DNA from: an uncultured Verrucomicrobiota bacterium
Lineage (GTDB): Bacteria; Verrucomicrobiota; Kiritimatiellia; CAJWTS01
DNA length: 40,185 nt
Direction: 5' to 3'
Assembly: GCA_913047795.1 (NCBI GenBank)
Contig: CAJWTS010000036.1
Coordinates: forward strand, 1 to 40,185
Shown here: positions 32,465-40,185 of the stretch, piece by piece
Position numbering within the stretch: position 1 is the stretch's first letter
Layout of the letters: the number at the start of each line of letters is the position of its first letter
The notes under the pieces: generated by a model
What the model was told of the DNA's origin: nothing
What the model saw: only the letters and a program-made list of their open reading frames with translations
Database searches by the model: none
Made by a program: the position numbers and the translations under genes

Positions 32465-33409
32465 TCAAGAACGGTCCCGGATCAACCCGTCGACGAAGTC
32501 GATCACCTTGTCCTCAAGATGTACGTCGTAGAGACGATTCATCTCCTGCAGGCAGGTTGGCGATGTCACATTCACTTCGATCAGGTAGTCACCCAGGACA
32601 TCGATCCCGACGAAAGGCAGTCCGTCCGCGCGTAGACGCGGACCGACCTGCGCCACGATCTCACGATCGCGATCCGTCAACTCCGTCGCCTCCGGCCGCC
32701 CGCCGCTGAAAAAATTATTGCGGTGATCGGTCGCGCCGTGAACACGCAGCACCGCGCCAAGCGGCTCGCCGTTCAGGAGCAGGATGCGCTTGTCGCCGGC
32801 CGCGGCTTCCGGCACATAGCGCTGCATCACGATCTCGCAGCGCCCCCCTTCCGTTAACGTCTCAAGCGTCACCTGTGCGTTGACATCGCCCGGCGCGAGC
32901 AGAAAGACAGATTTGCCTCCGAACCCATCCGTGGGCTTCACGATGACGCGCTCCTGCGCCTGCATGAAACCGCGCAGGTCCGCGAGGTTGCGACTCACCA
33001 TCGTGCGCGGGATCAACGATTGAAACTGAAGCGCCCATAGCTTCTCGTTCGCGGCGCGAAGGCCGGCGGGTGTATTCAACACGACAACGTTCGGCGGCAA
33101 CCGGTCGAGCATCCACGTGTGTGCCAGGTACTCCTCGTCGAACGGCGGTTCGGTCCGCACGAAAACAACATCGACATCGTCACCCTCGAGCACGCGTGAC
33201 CCCTTGCGAACAAACGGCTGCTCCGGATCCCAGCGCGGTTCGACTTCCTCGACGTGCATGCGCACCGCCTCCCCGTCGAGCGTGATGCCGCCTTCCGGCA
33301 AGAAGAACGTTGTATAGCCGCGCGCGTGCGCTCCAATCATGAGCGCCAGGGTCGTATCCTTCTCGAAGATGACGCCCTCGAGCGGATCCATCAGGAACAC
33401 CGCATTCAT
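32465..33409 (-). CDS. gshB: Glutathione synthetase
   Basis: This 314-residue ATP-grasp enzyme joins gamma-glutamylcysteine and glycine. It shows the bacterial GshB pattern: N-terminal FLMDPLEGVIFEKDTTLALM, ATP-grasp blocks VIVKPTDGFGGKSVFLL and EIVMQRYVPEAAAGDKRILL, VHGATDHRNNFFSGG, and the metal-binding IEVNVTSPTCLQEM. The length matches E. coli GshB (316). Its start overlaps the stop of the symporter gene by 4 bp (ATGA), so they are translationally coupled. The gene for the first step, gshA, is not in the window. Confidence 0.94.
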   Translation of the reverse strand: MNAVFLMDPLEGVIFEKDTTLALMIGAHARGYTTFFLPEGGITLDGEAVRMHVEEVEPRWDPEQPFVRKGSRVLEGDDVDVVFVRTEPPFDEEYLAHTWMLDRLPPNVVVLNTPAGLRAANEKLWALQFQSLIPRTMVSRNLADLRGFMQAQERVIVKPTDGFGGKSVFLLAPGDVNAQVTLETLTEGGRCEIVMQRYVPEAAAGDKRILLLNGEPLGAVLRVHGATDHRNNFFSGGRPEATELTDRDREIVAQVGPRLRADGLPFVGIDVLGDYLIEVNVTSPTCLQEMNRLYDVHLEDKVIDFVDGLIRDRS

Positions 33410-34752
33410 GACGATTCACCTCCCCGACTCATCTTCTTATTCACGACCAATGCACCGACAATATCGCCTTCGACATTCACAGCCGTACGGAATGTATCCA
33501 GCGGCCGCTCAACAACCAACAAGATACCGATCGCCTCCAGCGGAATGCCGGCGGCGAGCAAAACCATCTGCATGCCGGACATGGACCCCGATGGCATGCC
33601 GGGCGCGCCGATCGAAGAGATGATGGCCATCGTAAAGATCGCGATCACGCCGCTCGTACCGAGTTCAACGTCGAACAGATGCGCAAGAAAGACGGCCGCG
33701 ATACCTTCGAAGAGCGCCGTGCCGTCCATGTTCATCGTCGCGCCGAGCGGACAGACGAAACTCGCGACGGAGGGCGCAACGCCGAGTTCTTCTTCGCAGG
33801 TTCGCATCGTAAACGGAAGTGTCGCTGCACTACTCGCCGTGCTCAGCGCGACGAGAAACGGCTGACCCATCTTGCGGAAGAGCGTCAGCGGACAGGTGCC
33901 GCCCAGGAAGTACGCCAGCGCAGGCAATACGATGAGTCCGTGGATCAACGTGGCGCCAAGAACCAGAAGCGAAAACTTCAAGAGTTGCGCGAACAGGTTG
34001 CTCTCCATGCTCAACGTGAAGTCAAAAACGATCGCAAATACGCCGGCCGGTGCCAGGAGAATGATCCAGGACAGGATCTTCTGAAACACGCGATTTACAC
34101 CGTGAATAAAGGCGAAAAACGGGCTTTCGCCGGGCAAGACGAGGACCGCCGCAAGGCCGATCAGCAATGCGTTCAGAACGATCGCGAGAATGTTCACCTC
34201 GGCCAGCGCGGCGAACGGATTCTGCAACGAGCGGAGAAGAAAGCCCTTCAAGATCCGGGCCGGCGAGTCGCTCTTGAGGTCGATCAGTTGCCGGGGTTCG
34301 ACGCGTCGATATTGTTCGGAAGGCGCAGCGCCCGGCGCCATCGCGTCGCTTGTCGCGAGAGACTCGCTACTTTTTTCCGATGCCCCGATCGCACCCCCCG
34401 GCGCATGCTCCGTCCACGGATGCCAGAGGAGAACGGCGCACAATCCGATCGCAATCGCGATCGCGGTGGTCACCAGGTAGTAGCCGATCGTGTAGGCTCC
34501 CAGTCGACGCATGGAAGCCTGGTCGCGAACGCGCACCACGCCATCGATCAACGAGAAGAAAATAATCGGCGCGATCAACATGAACAGCGCCTTGATGAAC
34601 GCCGTCTTGATCAACATGACGAGACCGTAGAACGGGTGTGTGTCGCCGGCGGCAATCATCTCCGGCGAACCGAAAATTCTCGCCGCGAGATATCCGAGGC
34701 AGGCACCGACCAGGACCCATCCCGTCAAACTTTTGAAGAACCTATGCATCAC
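33406..34752 (-). CDS. Sodium:dicarboxylate/amino acid symporter (DAACS family)
   Basis: This 448-residue membrane protein of about eight segments plus two re-entrant loops belongs to the GltP/DctA/EAAT family. The serine-rich hairpin ALSTASSAATLPFT and the NMDGTALFE motif that binds sodium are intact. Near the C-terminus, GAPGMPSGSMSGMQM is the second hairpin and LDTFRTAVNVEGD the last-helix motif, where an Asp and Arg bind amino and side-chain carboxylate. The Arg at this position favours acidic amino acids or dicarboxylates. A polar loop of about 45 residues (about 110-155) is inserted between early segments. The start may be GTG 34752 or ATG 34749. Coupling to gshB suggests uptake of glutamate or a related precursor for glutathione (inference). 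Confidence 0.88.
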   Translation of the reverse strand: MMHRFFKSLTGWVLVGACLGYLAARIFGSPEMIAAGDTHPFYGLVMLIKTAFIKALFMLIAPIIFFSLIDGVVRVRDQASMRRLGAYTIGYYLVTTAIAIAIGLCAVLLWHPWTEHAPGGAIGASEKSSESLATSDAMAPGAAPSEQYRRVEPRQLIDLKSDSPARILKGFLLRSLQNPFAALAEVNILAIVLNALLIGLAAVLVLPGESPFFAFIHGVNRVFQKILSWIILLAPAGVFAIVFDFTLSMESNLFAQLLKFSLLVLGATLIHGLIVLPALAYFLGGTCPLTLFRKMGQPFLVALSTASSAATLPFTMRTCEEELGVAPSVASFVCPLGATMNMDGTALFEGIAAVFLAHLFDVELGTSGVIAIFTMAIISSIGAPGMPSGSMSGMQMVLLAAGIPLEAIGILLVVERPLDTFRTAVNVEGDIVGALVVNKKMSRGGESS

Positions 34753-34899
34753 TTCTTCTGCGCCCCTTCCGCGCCCTACGCCCGGCCCGATCGCCGTGCT
34801 GTCAACAGGGTATCACCATCCCCCACCGCACCCCATTGAAGACAGCTGCCTAAGCCGGCGATTCGAGCGGAGATAGGGATATCGATCCTGTTCATAAGA

Positions 34900-34908
34900 T
34901 GTGAATAA
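34900..34908 (-). promoter_or_regulatory. DnaA box upstream of nrdBA
   Basis: TGTGAATAA is the complement of TTATTCACA, a perfect match to the DnaA consensus TTATNCACA. It lies 1 bp before the first NrdR-like box and 143 bp before the nrdB start. DnaA regulates nrdAB in E. coli through boxes at the same kind of position. It also overlaps AATAAT (34904-34909), a possible -10 box. Confidence 0.5.
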
Positions 34909-34909
34909 T

Positions 34910-34925
34910 CCACCAGATATGGTAC
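34910..34925 (+). promoter_or_regulatory. NrdR-like box 1 (weak)
   Basis: CCACCAGATATGGTAC keeps the palindromic core of the NrdR box (acaCwAtATaTwGtgt) at 7 of 10 central positions. On its own it would be weak; its spacing to box 2 (14 bp between, 30 bp start to start) is about three helical turns, close to the 15-16 bp gap usual for NrdR pairs. Confidence 0.45.
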
Positions 34926-34939
34926 CCTCCCGGAGAAAA

Positions 34940-34955
34940 GCACTACATATTGTAT
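34940..34955 (+). promoter_or_regulatory. NrdR box 2 (strong)
   Basis: GCACTACATATTGTAT matches the NrdR consensus at 9 of 10 core and about 13 of 16 total positions. NrdR is the ATP/dATP-sensing repressor of ribonucleotide reductase genes. The remainder of the 299-bp gap 34753-35051 contains a T7 run (34955-34961), a TTGTCT (34963) and no gene I can support. Confidence 0.65.
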
Positions 34956-35051
34956 TTTTTTCTTGTCTAGCCCCCGCCGGTTTGGTTAAACGCTAATCTC
35001 AGTATCTAAACCCCACAAGCCAACACCAAGCCACATACCGAGGAGAAAAGA

Positions 35052-36074
35052 GTGACCGAGACAGCAACCGTCGCCGCAGGCACCGTAGCGACACAAGAAA
35101 CAGACAACACAGCTGAACCGATCCTGGCAGAATCCGCCGATCGATTCGTTTTGTTCCCAATCGAATATGACGACGTCTGGACAATGTACAAGCAGGCGGA
35201 GGCCAGCTTTTGGACCGCAGAAGAAGTCGACCTTTCACAAGACACGACCGACTGGGCAAATCTCAATGACGACGAGCGGCATTTCATCAAGCACGTTCTC
35301 GCCTTCTTCGCAGCGAGCGACGGGATCGTCAATGAGAATCTCGCCGTCCGATTCAACAACGAAGTTCAGATTCCCGAGGCCCGCTGCTTCTACGGGTTTC
35401 AGATCGCGGTCGAGAACATCCATTCGGAGATGTACAGCCTGCTGATCGACTCGTACATCTCCGACACGGCCGACAAGAACTACCTGTTCAACGCGGTGGA
35501 CACCGTTCCCTGCGTCGGAAAGAAAGCCCGCTGGGCTTTGCGCTGGATTGGCGGCAACGAGTGTTTTGCCGAACGACTGGTCGCGTTTGCCGCGGTCGAA
35601 GGCATCTTCTTCTCGGGCAGCTTCTGCTCGATCTTCTGGTTGAAGAAGCGCGGGCTGATGCCCGGACTGACCTTCTCAAACGAACTGATCAGCCGCGATG
35701 AGGGGCTGCACGTCGACTTTGCCTGCCTGATCTATTCGCTGCTGAACAATCGGCTAACCGAGGAGCGGGTGCGCGAGATCATCTGTAGCTCGGTTGAGCT
35801 GGAAAAAGAGTTTATTACCGATGCGCTCCCCGTGGCGCTGATTGGAATGAATTGCGCCCTGATGGCCCAGTACATTGAATTCGTGGCTGATCGTCTGCTG
35901 GTCGCCCTGGGCTGTTCGAAGCACTACGGGACGCAGAACCCCTTCGATTGGATGGAGCTCATATCGCTCGCGGGCAAGACGAACTTCTTTGAAAAACGCG
36001 TCGGAGAATACCAAAAGGCCGGCGTGATGGGCGAACGCGAGAATCAGCAGTTTCGGCTTGATGCCGACTTTTAA
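35052..36074 (+). CDS. nrdB: Ribonucleotide reductase beta subunit, eukaryote-like class Ia
   Basis: This 340-residue protein holds the di-iron/tyrosyl radical site. Asp90 ([12 protein letters not shown]), Glu121 and His124 (ENIHSEMYS) bind iron, and Tyr128 sits at the radical position (Tyr176 in mouse/human numbering). The later EGIFFSGSF and LISRDEGLH supply the remaining ligands. Blocks such as [18 protein letters not shown] and [14 protein letters not shown] are nearly the vertebrate R2 sequence, and the C-terminus ends LDADF, the R1-binding tail. Unlike Chlamydia, which has Phe here (class Ic), the Tyr is present. The start is a GTG with AGGAG six bases upstream. nrdA follows after 26 bp. 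Confidence 0.96.
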   Translation: MTETATVAAGTVATQETDNTAEPILAESADRFVLFPIEYDDVWTMYKQAEASFWTAEEVDLSQDTTDWANLNDDERHFIKHVLAFFAASDGIVNENLAVRFNNEVQIPEARCFYGFQIAVENIHSEMYSLLIDSYISDTADKNYLFNAVDTVPCVGKKARWALRWIGGNECFAERLVAFAAVEGIFFSGSFCSIFWLKKRGLMPGLTFSNELISRDEGLHVDFACLIYSLLNNRLTEERVREIICSSVELEKEFITDALPVALIGMNCALMAQYIEFVADRLLVALGCSKHYGTQNPFDWMELISLAGKTNFFEKRVGEYQKAGVMGERENQQFRLDADF

Positions 36075-36100
36075 TCTATTACCCAGCCGGAGGAACCTCA

Positions 36101-38482
36101 ATGTTTGTAGTAAAGCGCGACGAGCGCCGTGAACCGGTCCAGTTTGACAAGATAACGGCGCGCCTGGAGAAGCTCAGTTACGGTCTCGACCGTAACTTTG
36201 TTGATGTCACCCGCATCGCCAAGCGCGTGATCGAGGGTATCTACGACGGCGTCACAACAGTCGCACTCGATGAACTCGCTGCCGAGACGGCCGCCTACCT
36301 GACCGGTAGTCACCCCGACTATGCCATCCTTGCCGCGCGCATCGCCGTCAGTAACCTGCACAAGGAGACCAAGAAATCGTTTTCGGAAACGATTGGTGAT
36401 CTGCACGGCCACCGGGAGAAGCACACCGACAAACCGGCGCCGCTCATCTCGGATGACGTGCACGCCATTGTGATGGAGAACGCGGAGGCACTCGATTCCG
36501 CCATCATCTATGCGCGTGACTATTACTACGACTACTTCGCATTTCGCACGTTGATGAACGCATACCTGATGAAGCGCGATGGCCAGGTCGTCGAGCGCCC
36601 GCAGCACATGCTGATGCGCGTCGCGGTGGGCATTCACAAGGGCGATACGGAAGCGGCCATCGAGACGTACAACCTCATGTCGGAGAAGATGTTCACCCAC
36701 GCGACGCCGACGCTCTTCAATGCGGGAACGCCTAAGCCGCAGCTCGCGTCGTGCTTCCTGCTGACCATGAAGGACGACAGCATCCCCGGCATCTACGACA
36801 CCTTGAAGCAATGCGCCGTCATCTCGCAGTCGGCGGGCGGCATCGGGCTCAGCGTGCACAACATCCGCGCCACGGGAAGCTATATCCGGGGTACAAACGG
36901 AACATCCAATGGCCTCGTGCCGATGCTGCGCGTATTCAACAACACGGCCCGCTACGTGGACCAGGGCGGCGGCAAGCGCAAGGGCGCCTTCGCGATCTAT
37001 ATCGAGCCCTGGCACGCCGACATCTTCGACTTCCTCGACCTGAAGAAGAACCACGGCAAGGAAGAGCAACGTGCGCGGGACCTATTCTTCGCCATGTGGA
37101 CTCCCGACCTCTTCATGGAACGCGTCAAAGAAAACGCCGAATGGTCGCTTTTCTGCCCCAACGAGGCACCGGGACTGGCCGATTGCCACGGCAAAGAGTT
37201 CCAGGATCTGTATGAACGCTACGAGCGCGAGGGCCGCGCCCGCCGCGTCGTGAAAGCCCAGGAACTCTGGTTCAAGATTCTGGAATCTCAGACGGAAACC
37301 GGGACGCCCTACATGCTCTACAAGGACGCCTGCAACGCGAAATCCAACCAGAAGAACTTGGGCACGATTCGCTCAAGCAACCTGTGCACGGAAATTATCG
37401 AGTACACATCGGCCGACGAGGTCGCCGTCTGCAACCTGGCATCCATCGCGCTCTCGATGTTTGTCGAAGAGGGTGAGTTCAATCACCAAAGGCTGTACGA
37501 CGTCACGCGGGTGGTGACTCGCAACCTAAACCGCGTCATTGACCTGAACTATTACCCGATTCCCGAGGCACGGCGTTCCAATCTGAAGCATCGCCCGATC
37601 GGCATCGGCGTCCAGGGCCTGGCCGATGCGTTCATTCTGTTGCGTTATCCTTTCGAAAGCGAAGAGGCGCAACAGCTCAATCGCGAGATTTTTGAGACGA
37701 TCTACTTTGCGGCCATGACCGCGTCGAAAGATATCGCGCGCGAAGAAGGCCCGTACGAAACGTACCCGGGATCACCCGTCAGCGAGGGCATCTTCCAGTT
37801 CGACATGTGGGACGTGGAGCCGTCGTCGAATCGTTGGGATTGGGCCGGCCTGCGCGAAGAAGTGCAACAGTACGGTGTGCGTAACAGCCTGCTCGTGGCG
37901 CCCATGCCGACGGCATCCACATCGCAGATCCTTGGCAACAACGAATGTTTCGAGCCCTACACGTCTAACCTCTATACGCGGCGCGTACTGGCTGGCGAAT
38001 TCACCGTCGTAAACAAGCACCTGATGAAGGACCTGGTGAAGTTCGGCCTCTGGAGCGAAGACCTGAAGGACAAGATCATCGCCGCCAACGGATCGATCCA
38101 GAATATCGAAGAGATTCCGGACGAACTCAGGCAGCTTTATCGCACGGTCTGGGAGATTCGTCAGCGAACGATCATCGACATGGCGGCGGACCGCGGTGCC
38201 TTCATCGATCAGAGCCAAAGCCTCAATGTGCACATCGAGGACCCGTCCTTCGCCACGTTAACCTCGATGCACTTCTACGCATGGGAAAAGGGCCTGAAGA
38301 CCGGCATGTATTACTTGCGTTCACGGCCGGCGGCGGATGCGATCAAGTTTACGATTGATCACGAACTCCGCATGGCAGCGAACAACCGCAACAAGGAAGA
38401 AGAAGCGGACGAAGACGTCGCGGTGGCAGTCGCTGATGCCTGCGATCTTGACGAGGGCGAGTGCCTCTCCTGCGGTTCCTGA
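36101..38482 (+). CDS. nrdA: Ribonucleotide reductase alpha subunit, eukaryote-like class Ia
   Basis: This 793-residue catalytic subunit reduces NDPs to dNDPs. The ATP-cone allosteric domain occupies residues 1-90 ([16 protein letters not shown]). Active-site residues are Cys218, Asn427, Cys429, Glu431 and Cys444, numbers identical to human RRM1, in [15 protein letters not shown] and VCNLASIAL. The radical-transfer pair is in [11 protein letters not shown]. The C-terminal CLSCGS is the redox pair that re-reduces the site. AGGAGGAA-like GGAGGAA lies about six bases before the ATG. The gene is downstream of nrdB, the reverse of the E. coli order, and ends before a strong hairpin at 38505. Confidence 0.97.
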   Translation: MFVVKRDERREPVQFDKITARLEKLSYGLDRNFVDVTRIAKRVIEGIYDGVTTVALDELAAETAAYLTGSHPDYAILAARIAVSNLHKETKKSFSETIGDLHGHREKHTDKPAPLISDDVHAIVMENAEALDSAIIYARDYYYDYFAFRTLMNAYLMKRDGQVVERPQHMLMRVAVGIHKGDTEAAIETYNLMSEKMFTHATPTLFNAGTPKPQLASCFLLTMKDDSIPGIYDTLKQCAVISQSAGGIGLSVHNIRATGSYIRGTNGTSNGLVPMLRVFNNTARYVDQGGGKRKGAFAIYIEPWHADIFDFLDLKKNHGKEEQRARDLFFAMWTPDLFMERVKENAEWSLFCPNEAPGLADCHGKEFQDLYERYEREGRARRVVKAQELWFKILESQTETGTPYMLYKDACNAKSNQKNLGTIRSSNLCTEIIEYTSADEVAVCNLASIALSMFVEEGEFNHQRLYDVTRVVTRNLNRVIDLNYYPIPEARRSNLKHRPIGIGVQGLADAFILLRYPFESEEAQQLNREIFETIYFAAMTASKDIAREEGPYETYPGSPVSEGIFQFDMWDVEPSSNRWDWAGLREEVQQYGVRNSLLVAPMPTASTSQILGNNECFEPYTSNLYTRRVLAGEFTVVNKHLMKDLVKFGLWSEDLKDKIIAANGSIQNIEEIPDELRQLYRTVWEIRQRTIIDMAADRGAFIDQSQSLNVHIEDPSFATLTSMHFYAWEKGLKTGMYYLRSRPAADAIKFTIDHELRMAANNRNKEEEADEDVAVAVADACDLDEGECLSCGS

Positions 38483-38504
38483 ATTTCTGATTGGTAGCGA
38501 GGGT

Positions 38505-38542
38505 GGGATAGCCGGTTGCGGCCCCCCGCAGCCGGCTATCCC
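38505..38542. terminator. Long hairpin between convergent nrdA and sdhB
   Basis: Arms of 17 bases (38505-38521 and 38526-38542) pair fully except for one G-T wobble, closing a CCCC loop. No T-run follows on either strand, so it is a strong structure but not a classic intrinsic terminator. Its position between two convergent operons fits a bidirectional transcription block. Confidence 0.6.
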
Positions 38543-38560
38543 GGGGTGAACCCGGCAGCG

Positions 38561-39316
38561 CTACTTACCAGCGGGCTTGCCGGTAATCTTACGCCACAGG
38601 ATCAGCAGCGGGTCGTAGAACCGGTCCACCACTCGTTCCTTCAGCGGGATGATGCCGTTATCGGTGATGTTGATATGCTCGGGGCATACCTCCGTGCAAC
38701 ACCGGGTGATGTTACACATGCCGGAGCCGTACTCGTTCTTGATGGCCGGTATCCGATCGGCCGTATCCAGCGGATGCATCTCAAGTCCGGCCAACCGGAT
38801 CATGAAACGCGGACCCACGAACGTTGCCTTCTTCTCGTGATCGCGCAGCACGTGGCAGACGTCCTGGCAAAGGTAGCACTCGATGCATTTGCGGAATTCC
38901 TGCACTCGCTCAACATCCTTCTGCGTCATGCGATACTGCCCGTCCGCATCGCGAGGTTTCGGCTTAAAGGGCGCGATGCGCTTATTTTGTTCGAAGTTCC
39001 AGGAGACGTCCGTGACGAGGTCCTTCATCACCGGAAACGTCTTCATTGGCTGAATCGTGATCACCTCGTCCGGGGCGTAATCGTTCAGCCGGTTCATGCA
39101 AGACAGCTTCGGACGGCCGTTGATCTCCATGCTGCACGATCCGCATTTGCCGGCTTTGCAGTTCCAGCGTACGGCCAGGTCGTTGGCTTGCTCCGACTGG
39201 ATCCGGTGGATGGCATCCAGAACGACCATGCCGGTCTCGACTTCGATCTCGTAGTCCTTGAATTCGCCGCCCTCTTTGTCGCCACGCCAAATCCGGAATT
39301 TGCGACTATCCGCCAT
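38561..39316 (-). CDS. sdhB: Succinate dehydrogenase/fumarate reductase iron-sulfur subunit
   Basis: This 251-residue subunit carries electrons from the flavin to quinone. The [2Fe-2S] ligands are Cys53, 58, 61 and 73 (CKAGKCGSC...LSC). The [4Fe-4S]/[3Fe-4S] ligands are Cys144, 147, 150 and 154 (CIECYLCQDVC) and Cys201, 207 and 211 (CNITRCCTEVCP). The ending ITDNGIIPLKERVVDRFYDP resembles the actinobacterial Sdh1 type rather than E. coli SdhB. The ATG at 39316 has GGAGGG upstream and overlaps the sdhA stop by 11 bp. It converges on nrdA. No sdhC follows, so the membrane anchor must be upstream of sdhA, outside the window. Confidence 0.94.
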   Translation of the reverse strand: MADSRKFRIWRGDKEGGEFKDYEIEVETGMVVLDAIHRIQSEQANDLAVRWNCKAGKCGSCSMEINGRPKLSCMNRLNDYAPDEVITIQPMKTFPVMKDLVTDVSWNFEQNKRIAPFKPKPRDADGQYRMTQKDVERVQEFRKCIECYLCQDVCHVLRDHEKKATFVGPRFMIRLAGLEMHPLDTADRIPAIKNEYGSGMCNITRCCTEVCPEHINITDNGIIPLKERVVDRFYDPLLILWRKITGKPAGK

Positions 39317-40185
39317 CCGCACCCTCCAGTTCTTCCAGCGTTGCCAGGGCAATCGCCTTCAATTCCGGATCAGCTGCCGGGATCGGTTCCGCTCGCGTCT
39401 GCATGCCGTCCGGCCCCTTGGACGTGATGACGTTCTGCGATCCCCACTCATCGCGCTCGCCCTCGTAGTCCGCGCGCGTATGCGCACCGCGACTCTCCTG
39501 GCGAATCTGCGCGGCGCGGGCCACGGCTTCGGCAACAATCATCAATGCGTACAAGTCCAGCGCCTCGTGCCAGCCCGGGTTGAACTGGCTTGCGCCATGC
39601 GCCTTTACCTTCGCCACTTCGCCGTTCAAGCGCCCTATTTCAACCAGGGCTTCACCGACATCGGCGTCATTGCGAATGATGCCGACCTTCGCCTGCATCA
39701 GGTCCTGGAGTTCCTCGTGCAAGACAAAGGGATTGGGGCCGGATTCCCGATTCAAGATGTCTGTCGCCGCGCGAATGATTGTGCGCACCTGGTCCTCCGC
39801 GACCGCAGGCGAATCCCCGAGCGTGTCGATATATGCCTTCGCACCCACGCCGGCAAGCCGACCGAAGACAAGCAGATCGGAAAGAGAATTTCCGCCGAGT
39901 CGATTCGCCCCGTGCAGGCCGGCGGCGCATTCGCCGCAAGCGAACAGACCCGGCACACGCGTTTCCTGCGTGTCGTGGTCCACCCGGATACCGCCCATGA
40001 AATAGTGCAGCGTCGGACCCACCTCCATCCGCTCCTGCGTAATGTCCAACTCCGCAAGTTCCTTGAACTGGTGATACATCGAAGGCAGCTTGCGCCGGAT
40101 CTGATCCGCGGGCACACGCGAGGCGATATCAAGAAAGACCCCGCCATGCGGCGAGCCGCGCCCGGCGGTAATTTCAGCCAGGATC
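39306..40185 (-). CDS. sdhA: Succinate dehydrogenase/fumarate reductase flavoprotein subunit (5' end missing)
   Basis: The frame is open to the window edge, so only the C-terminal 292 residues are seen. Catalytic blocks are present: GPTLHYFMGGI (substrate-binding His), GLFACGECAAGLHGANRLGG (FAD contact and the Arg that binds substrate), NSLSDLLVFGR, and the helical C-terminal domain with RQESRGAHTRADYE. In the missing part should be the FAD-binding N-terminus with the flavin-linking His. A MPSMYHQFKELAELDITQ-like block (SMYHQFKELAELDITQERME) again resembles the actinobacterial Sdh1 type. It overlaps sdhB by 11 bp. Confidence 0.94.
   Translation of the reverse strand, partial: ILAEITAGRGSPHGGVFLDIASRVPADQIRRKLPSMYHQFKELAELDITQERMEVGPTLHYFMGGIRVDHDTQETRVPGLFACGECAAGLHGANRLGGNSLSDLLVFGRLAGVGAKAYIDTLGDSPAVAEDQVRTIIRAATDILNRESGPNPFVLHEELQDLMQAKVGIIRNDADVGEALVEIGRLNGEVAKVKAHGASQFNPGWHEALDLYALMIVAEAVARAAQIRQESRGAHTRADYEGERDEWGSQNVITSKGPDGMQTRAEPIPAADPELKAIALATLEELEGADGG

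Noticed and set aside
34776..34895. 39-codon minus-strand frame in the symporter/nrdB gap
   Set aside because: No ribosome binding site before its ATG and no protein character; it overlaps the region expected to hold promoters.

Overview
This is a GC-rich, densely packed bacterial chromosome segment with about 38 protein genes. I see no tRNA, rRNA, insertion sequence, prophage or CRISPR array. The gene content points to a member of the PVC group (Planctomycetes/Verrucomicrobia/Kiritimatiellae/Lentisphaerae), though phylum is not resolved. Supporting signs are a single-domain planctomycete-type cytochrome c, a System II (ResB/CcsA) cytochrome maturation operon, a eukaryote-like class I ribonucleotide reductase, a TMTC-like membrane TPR protein and a UxaE-type epimerase. 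Most genes look like housekeeping or accessory metabolism.

Layout. 1-2134: end of a cardiolipin synthase, an endonuclease/exonuclease/phosphatase-family protein and a small membrane coiled-coil protein. 2305-10833: uvrB, a ribulokinase/ribulose-5-P epimerase pair, mutM, a secreted PDZ protein, then uxaE-nagB. 10844-14302: membrane TPR protein, nadA, exonuclease III. 14362-18210: a cytochrome c maturation operon (small membrane ORF, lipoprotein, ResB, CcsA) behind a recognisable promoter. 18383-22427: SDR, nth, arsM, and a lipoprotein/cytochrome c/oligoribonuclease operon. 22710-28157: dihydroorotase, a broken small membrane gene, then recJ, mnmA and a methyltransferase on the minus strand. 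28259-32385: a beta-hydroxyacid dehydrogenase, a radical SAM/SPASM protein, queG and an Fe-S trafficking trio (nfu, bolA, monothiol glutaredoxin). 32465-34752: a dicarboxylate/amino acid symporter translationally coupled to glutathione synthetase. 35052-40185: nrdB-nrdA, a strong hairpin, then the start of an sdhAB operon cut by the window edge.

Functional themes. DNA repair and precursor supply recur: uvrB, mutM, nth, xth, recJ, nrdAB and pyrC. A second theme is iron-sulfur, thiol and redox chemistry: nfu/bolA/grx, gshB, nadA, queG, nth, sdhB, radical SAM, arsM. A third is periplasmic c-type cytochromes: the maturation operon plus a cytochrome substrate 3.4 kb away. Sugar-acid and pentose catabolism is the fourth (araB, araD, uxaE, nagB).

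The most interesting points are three. First, an unlisted 50-codon membrane ORF with a strong ribosome binding site and a good promoter leads the cytochrome maturation operon. Second, the nrdBA promoter carries a DnaA box and two NrdR-like boxes within 56 bp, ahead of a reductase whose catalytic cysteine numbering is the same as human RRM1. Third, several proteins have unusual metal-ligand patterns: an endonuclease III with only three candidate cluster cysteines, an MnmA with five extra cysteines, and a dihydroorotase with Gln-x-His in place of His-x-His. No clearly new multi-gene defence or mobile system is visible.
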